A stretch of DNA of 64,000 nt from Actinopolyspora biskrensis (GTDB lineage Bacteria; Actinomycetota; Actinomycetes; Mycobacteriales; Pseudonocardiaceae), in NCBI RefSeq assembly GCF_013408175.1, contig NZ_JACBYW010000009.1, positions 112,720 to 176,719 of the forward strand, in the 5' to 3' direction. The translations under genes were made by a program, and so were the position numbers. The notes beneath the pieces are model-generated. The model was given only the letters and a program-made list of their open reading frames with translations, was not told where the DNA came from and ran no database searches. Positions within the stretch are counted from its first letter, which is position 1. Each line of letters begins with the position of its first letter. Shown here piece by piece: positions 59,961-64,000 of the stretch.

Positions 59961-61805
59961 TCAGAGGGCGGACTCGTCGACCTCCATCAGGGAGTTGTCG
60001 GTGGACTCGACGACACGGCGCCTGGAGGAGAGCTCGGGCAGCACGTTCTTGGTGAAGAAGCGGGCCACGGCCACCTTGCCGTTGTAGAACGCGGCGTCCC
60101 TGTCGGAGACCCCTCCGTCGAGGGCCCGCAGCCCCAGCTCGGCCTGGCGCAGCAGCAGCCAGCCGATCACCAGGTCGCCCATGCTCATCAGCAGGGTCAC
60201 TGCCTGCTGCCCGACCTTGTAGATCTCGTTGACGTCCTCCTGGGCGGAGGTGGCGAAGCCGATCAGCGCACCGAGCATGGCCTGGGCGTCGTCCAGCGCC
60301 TGGTTGAGCAGCTCCCTCTCCTCCTTGAGCCGGTCGTCGGCGTCGGAGGCGCCCAGCGTTCGCTGGATCTCGTTGGCGATGTGCCCGACGGCCTGCCCGT
60401 TGTTCTTCACGATCTTGCGGAAGAAGAAGTCCTGGGCCTGGATCGCGGTGGTGCCCTCGTAGAGGCTGTCGATCTTGGCGTCGCGGATGTACTGCTCGAT
60501 CGGGTAGTCCTGGAGGTAACCCGAACCGCCGAGGGTCTGCAGGGACAGCGTGAGCATCTCGTAGGCCCGCTCCGAGCCGACACCCTTGACGATGGGCAGC
60601 AGCAGGTCGTTGATCTGCTCGAAGAGCGTCACGTCCTCGCCGGATGCCTTGCCCTGGGCGATGCTGTCCTGGTAGGTCGAGGTGTAGCAGTAGACCGCGC
60701 GCAGTCCCTCCGCGTAGGCCTTCTGCAGCATCAGGATGCGCCGGACGTCCGGATGGTGCGTGATGGTCACGCGCGGTGCGGTCTTGTCGGCCGCCTGCGG
60801 CATGTCCGCGCTCTGCACCCTTTCCTTGGCGTATTCGAGCGCGTTCAGGTATCCGGTGGACAGCGTGCCGATCGCCTTGGTGCCCACCATCATCCTGGCG
60901 TACTCGATCACCTGGAACATCTGGGCGATCCCGTCGTGGACCTCGCCGAGCAGCCAGCCCTTGGCCGGGGTGCCGTGCTGTCCGAAGGTCAGCTCGCAGG
61001 TGGCCGAGACGTTGAGCCCCATCTTGTGCTCGACGTTGGTCACGAAGGCGCCGTTGCGTTCGCCGGGTTCACCGCTCTGGTCGTCGAACTGGTACTTCGG
61101 AACGAGGAACAGGCTCAGCCCCTTGCTGCCCGGTTTGGGTTCGATTCCGGGGCCTTCGGGGCGGGCGAGTACCAGGTGCATGATGTTCTCGGTCATGTCC
61201 TGGTCGGCCGAGGTGATGAAGCGCTTGACGCCGTCGAGGTGCCAGCTCCCGTCCTCCTGCTTGACGGCCTTGGTGCGTCCGGCGCCCACATCGGAGCCTG
61301 CGTCCGGCTCGGTGAGGACCATGGTGGCGCCCCACCCGCGGTCGATCATGAACTCGGCCCAGCGCCGCTGCTGCTCGGTTCCGTTGTTCCAGAGGATGGT
61401 GGCGAAGCTCGGGCCCGCCATGTACATGAAGATGGCCGGGTTGGAGCCGAGCATCAGCTCGGAGGCCGCCCACTGGACGGACGGGGGGATGCCGTATCCG
61501 CCCAGTTCGTCCGGCAGCCCCAGTCGCCACCACTCACCGTCCATGACCTGCTGGTAGGACCGCTTGAAGCCTTCGGGAAGCGTGACGGAGTGGGTGTTCG
61601 GGTCGAAGTGGGCGGGGTTGCGGTCACCCTCTTCGAAGGAGTCGGCTAATGGCCCGGTGGCGAGGGTGTTCAGTTCGGTGAGCACGCCGCGAGCTGCGTC
61701 CTCGTCGGCCTGTTCGAAAGCTCCGGTACCCAGTTGTTTCTGCACTTCGAACAGCTCGAAGAGGTTGAATTCGAGGTCGCGGAGGTTGCTCTTGTAGTGG
61801 CCCAT
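59961..61805 (-). CDS. Acyl-CoA dehydrogenase (FadE5-like)
   Basis: The 614-residue protein belongs to the long acyl-CoA dehydrogenase group seen in mycobacterial FadE5. Visible motifs are [20 protein letters not shown] in the flavin domain, and [20 protein letters not shown] with LYEGTT near residue 448, whose Glu is the expected catalytic base. It introduces the first double bond in beta-oxidation and passes electrons to ETF. The ATG at 61805 is preferred to an upstream in-frame start 13 codons earlier. Two TTACN-N4-GGTAA operators lie just upstream and link it to the fadA2/fabG4 locus. Confidence 0.92.
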   Translation of the reverse strand: MGHYKSNLRDLEFNLFELFEVQKQLGTGAFEQADEDAARGVLTELNTLATGPLADSFEEGDRNPAHFDPNTHSVTLPEGFKRSYQQVMDGEWWRLGLPDELGGYGIPPSVQWAASELMLGSNPAIFMYMAGPSFATILWNNGTEQQRRWAEFMIDRGWGATMVLTEPDAGSDVGAGRTKAVKQEDGSWHLDGVKRFITSADQDMTENIMHLVLARPEGPGIEPKPGSKGLSLFLVPKYQFDDQSGEPGERNGAFVTNVEHKMGLNVSATCELTFGQHGTPAKGWLLGEVHDGIAQMFQVIEYARMMVGTKAIGTLSTGYLNALEYAKERVQSADMPQAADKTAPRVTITHHPDVRRILMLQKAYAEGLRAVYCYTSTYQDSIAQGKASGEDVTLFEQINDLLLPIVKGVGSERAYEMLTLSLQTLGGSGYLQDYPIEQYIRDAKIDSLYEGTTAIQAQDFFFRKIVKNNGQAVGHIANEIQRTLGASDADDRLKEERELLNQALDDAQAMLGALIGFATSAQEDVNEIYKVGQQAVTLLMSMGDLVIGWLLLRQAELGLRALDGGVSDRDAAFYNGKVAVARFFTKNVLPELSSRRRVVESTDNSLMEVDESAL

Positions 61806-61855
61806 GGCGTGGCTCCCTCGTGCTGAATCGTGTGGGCGGGCCAATCACCACGCCC

Positions 61856-61893
61856 TTACTCATCGGTAACCCGAGTATATTACCTAACGGTAA
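61856..61893. promoter_or_regulatory. Tandem TTACC-N4-GGTAA operators upstream of the FadE-type gene
   Basis: TTACT-CATC-GGTAA (61856-61869) and TTACC-TAAC-GGTAA (61880-61893) are 24 bp apart; the second is a perfect dyad. They lie about 50 bp before the start codon. The same design is at 40403, so one regulator probably serves both fatty-acid loci. The AT-rich spacer (TATATT) may be part of the promoter. Confidence 0.65.
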
Positions 61894-62019
61894 CTTCTGC
61901 CAAGAAAGCAGTGCCGCCGAACGGAAGCGTCCCGCCGGAATCCGCCGATCGGGCGGCACGCCCTAGGCCGTCCGGATTACAGTTGCCGCACACCCACCGA
62001 CGAACCCGGCGGAGGCGGT

Positions 62020-63048
62020 ATGACGGAGTCGCCCGCACCCGCGGTCAACGCGCAGGCCCTGGTCAAGAACTTCGGCCCCAACCGCGCGCTGGACGGTCTG
62101 GAACTGCGAGCCGAGGAGGGGCAGGTCCTCGGGGTGCTCGGCCCCAACGGTGCGGGCAAGACGACCGCGGTGCGGATACTGGCCACCCTGCTGCGGCCCG
62201 ACTCGGGCCGCGCCACCGTCGCCGGTCACGACGTGCGCTCCGAACCGCACGCGGTGCGCCGCTCGATAGGTCTGTCCGGACAGTACTCGGCCGTCGACCA
62301 GAACCTGACCGGTTACGAGAACCTCCACATGGTCAGCAGGCTGTACGGCATGTCCCGCTCCCGCGCCGCCGCACGCGCGCGCGAACTGTTGGACGACTTC
62401 AAACTCCGCGAGGCCGCCGACCGCCCGGCCAAGGGGTACTCGGGCGGAATGCGCAGAAGGCTGGACCTCGCGGGAGCTCTCGTGGCCAAACCGCCCGTCG
62501 TGATCCTCGACGAGCCGACCACCGGGCTGGACCCCCGGGGGCGCATGGACACCTGGCAGGTGATCTCGGAACTCGTGCACGACGGAACCACCGTGCTGCT
62601 GACCACCCAGTACCTGGAGGAGGCCGACGCGCTCGCGGACAACATCGCCGTCATCGACCACGGCAGGGTCATAGCCAGTGGGACTTCCGGGGAGCTCAAA
62701 TCACTGGTCGGCGGCGAACGACTCGGGATGGTGGCCGACACGGTGCACGAGCTGCCCCGTGTCGCCGCGGTTCTGGAGGAGGTCGGAACCGGGGCCGTCC
62801 GGGTCGACGAGCGAGCCCTGCGGGCGCGGGTCGCCGTGGACGCGGGTTCCAAGGCGTTGATGGAGGCGGTGCGCCGGCTGGACGCGCTGGGGCTGGAAGC
62901 GCACGACATCGAACTGAGTCGTCCCACCCTGGATGACGTGTTCCTCACACTGACCGGAGAGTCGGCCGCGGCGGACGGGAACGCGGGGCGGGACGGCGAA
63001 CCCGTCCGGACCTCCTCCGAAGCCCGCTCGGCGGAACGGGGCGGATGA
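62020..63048 (+). CDS. ABC transporter ATP-binding protein (DrrA type)
   Basis: The 342-residue protein has Walker A GPNGAGKTT (41-49), signature YSGGMRRRLDLAGAL, Walker B VVILDEPTTGLDP, and a C-terminal domain of about 100 residues typical of daunorubicin-resistance DrrA proteins. It powers the permease encoded next, with ATGA overlap. Such pairs export antibiotics or lipids. The first part of the gene is divergent from the FadE-type gene across about 215 bp. Confidence 0.93.
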   Translation: MTESPAPAVNAQALVKNFGPNRALDGLELRAEEGQVLGVLGPNGAGKTTAVRILATLLRPDSGRATVAGHDVRSEPHAVRRSIGLSGQYSAVDQNLTGYENLHMVSRLYGMSRSRAAARARELLDDFKLREAADRPAKGYSGGMRRRLDLAGALVAKPPVVILDEPTTGLDPRGRMDTWQVISELVHDGTTVLLTTQYLEEADALADNIAVIDHGRVIASGTSGELKSLVGGERLGMVADTVHELPRVAAVLEEVGTGAVRVDERALRARVAVDAGSKALMEAVRRLDALGLEAHDIELSRPTLDDVFLTLTGESAAADGNAGRDGEPVRTSSEARSAERGG

Positions 63049-63851
63049 CGATGCCGAGAATGCCGGCGAGTCTGCGCGACAGTGGAGTGATCGCCAAGCG
63101 GAACCTGATCAACATAAAGCGCAATCCGGACTGGCTCCTCGAGGGCACGGTGCAGCCGATCATGTTCGTGCTGTTGTTCGCCTTCGTCTTCGGGGGAAGC
63201 CTGGGTGGAGAGCGCTACCGGGAGTTCCTGATCGCGGGCATATTCGTGCAGACGGTCGCCTTCAACTCCTCGTTCACCGTGATCGGCCTGGCCAACGACC
63301 TGCAACGGGGGATAGTCGAGCGGTTCCGCGCGCTGCCCATGTCCAGGGTGGCCGTGCTGCTGGGGCGCACCAGCTCGGACCTGGCCGTGAGCGTGCTGAC
63401 CGTGGTGATCATGTCGGTGTGCGGCCTGCTGGTGGGGTGGCGGCTGCGTGGTGACCTCACCGATGTGGTGCTCGCCTATCTGGTCCTGTTGCTGTTCTCC
63501 TTCGCCATGTCCTGGGTCGGGGCCTTCATAGGGCTCATCGCGCGCAGTGTCGAGGTGGCGCAGAGCGCGGGACTGCTGTGGCTGTTCCCCGTGACCTTCA
63601 TATCCTCGGCCTTCGTTTCCGCCGAGGCGATGCCGACGCCGTTGCGGGTGTTCGCGCAGTGGAACCCGATCACGGTGAACGCCGACGTGCTCCGGGAGTT
63701 GTTCGGCAATCCCGTGCGAGTCGGAATGCCCGCTCCGACGAGCTGGCCCGCCGAGCACGCGCTGCTCTACGCCATCGGGTCCTCGGTGCTGATCGTGCTG
63801 GTCTTCGTGCCGCTGGCCGTGGCGCGTTACCGCAAGGTGGCCAGCCGGTGA
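63045..63851 (+). CDS. ABC-2 type permease (DrrB type)
   Basis: The 268-residue integral membrane protein has six helices in the ABC-2 layout. The region FNSSFTVIGLANDLQRGIVERFRALPMSR holds the coupling-helix motif typical of DrrB, and PVTFISSAFVSAEAMP is near the fourth helix. It starts inside the stop of the ATP-binding subunit, so the two are co-translated. The substrate is unknown; drug or lipid export are the common roles. Confidence 0.93.
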   Translation: MTMPRMPASLRDSGVIAKRNLINIKRNPDWLLEGTVQPIMFVLLFAFVFGGSLGGERYREFLIAGIFVQTVAFNSSFTVIGLANDLQRGIVERFRALPMSRVAVLLGRTSSDLAVSVLTVVIMSVCGLLVGWRLRGDLTDVVLAYLVLLLFSFAMSWVGAFIGLIARSVEVAQSAGLLWLFPVTFISSAFVSAEAMPTPLRVFAQWNPITVNADVLRELFGNPVRVGMPAPTSWPAEHALLYAIGSSVLIVLVFVPLAVARYRKVASR

Positions 63852-63904
63852 GTGGCGGCGGAATCGGGGACACATCGGGTTCACGCGTTTTCTCTTCGTG
63901 CGCG

Positions 63905-63990
63905 GCCCCGTGTTGTGCTGGTGTTTGTGTGGTGGTGGGGGGTGGGTGTGTGGGGGTGTGGGTGGTGGGGGTAGTGTGGTGGTTGTCGGC
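63905..63990. other. G/T-skewed low-complexity tract at the window end
   Basis: From about 63912 the plus strand is almost only G and T, built of GTGG, GGTG and GTGTG units. Nothing else in the window has this composition. It may be real G-rich sequence or a sequencing/assembly artefact at a contig edge. Confidence 0.5.
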
Positions 63991-64000
63991 ACGGCGGGAA

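Noticed and set aside
1..64000. CRISPR arrays, insertion sequences, integrases, rRNA genes
   Set aside because: No regularly spaced short repeats, transposase or integrase motifs, or rRNA-like sequence were seen.

Overview
The window is very GC-rich chromosomal DNA of a filamentous actinomycete, most likely of the order Pseudonocardiales. The basis is a type VII (ESX) secretion mini-cluster with PE/EspC-like, DUF3558, PPE-like and EspG genes, an XRE/DUF397 pair, a mycoredoxin, an F420-type luciferase-like oxidoreductase, an MMPL exporter, an operator of the Streptomyces DasR (dre) type, and a htdX-fabG4-fadA2 type fatty-acid locus. Many proteins are strongly acidic, which would fit a salt-tolerant genus such as Actinopolyspora; that assignment is inference.

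Layout. 0.3-2.2 kb: acyl-CoA oxidase-like enzyme. 2.4-4.3 kb: XRE regulator with DUF397 partner and a divergent zf-HC3/membrane gene pair. 4.4-8.9 kb: ESX substrate and chaperone genes, including a tandem duplication in which one copy has decayed. 9.0-11.9 kb: a two-component system bracketed by two small exported Asp/Arg-rich proteins, each preceded by the same 11-bp-spaced direct repeat. 12-15.6 kb: TetR/MMPL pair and mycoredoxin. 16.5-18.2 kb: PTS enzyme I with a dre-like palindrome over its start codon. 18.5-20.4 kb: NarL-type two-component system. 20.8-31.8 kb: three GGDEF-domain proteins interspersed with an AI-2E family membrane protein, two unknown exported proteins and a GT87 glycosyltransferase. 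32-37 kb: GH25 muramidase, purSQL and a cold-shock protein. 37.8-41.8 kb: MaoC/FabG4/FadA2 fatty-acid locus. 42-44 kb: an unusual regulatory stretch with a 72-aa membrane protein and a second AI-2E protein. 44.3-53.5 kb (minus strand): an operon-like run of a TPP enzyme, a FAD/Fe-S oxidoreductase, GH15 and an SDR, followed by a small protein and a luciferase-like oxidoreductase. 53.8-64 kb: NHLRC2-like protein, GroES-like protein, VanW protein, alcohol dehydrogenase, FadE-type dehydrogenase and a DrrAB-type ABC exporter.

The most interesting signals are non-coding. They are a shared TACC-N4-GGTA operator linking the two fatty-acid loci, three parS-like palindromes, a dispersed intergenic repeat family, the direct-repeat operators around the two-component system, and a CRP-like site, stem-loop and 16-bp palindrome ahead of the 72-aa membrane protein. 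No rRNA, tRNA, CRISPR array, insertion sequence or prophage was recognised. All family assignments were made by reading the sequence; no database search was run.
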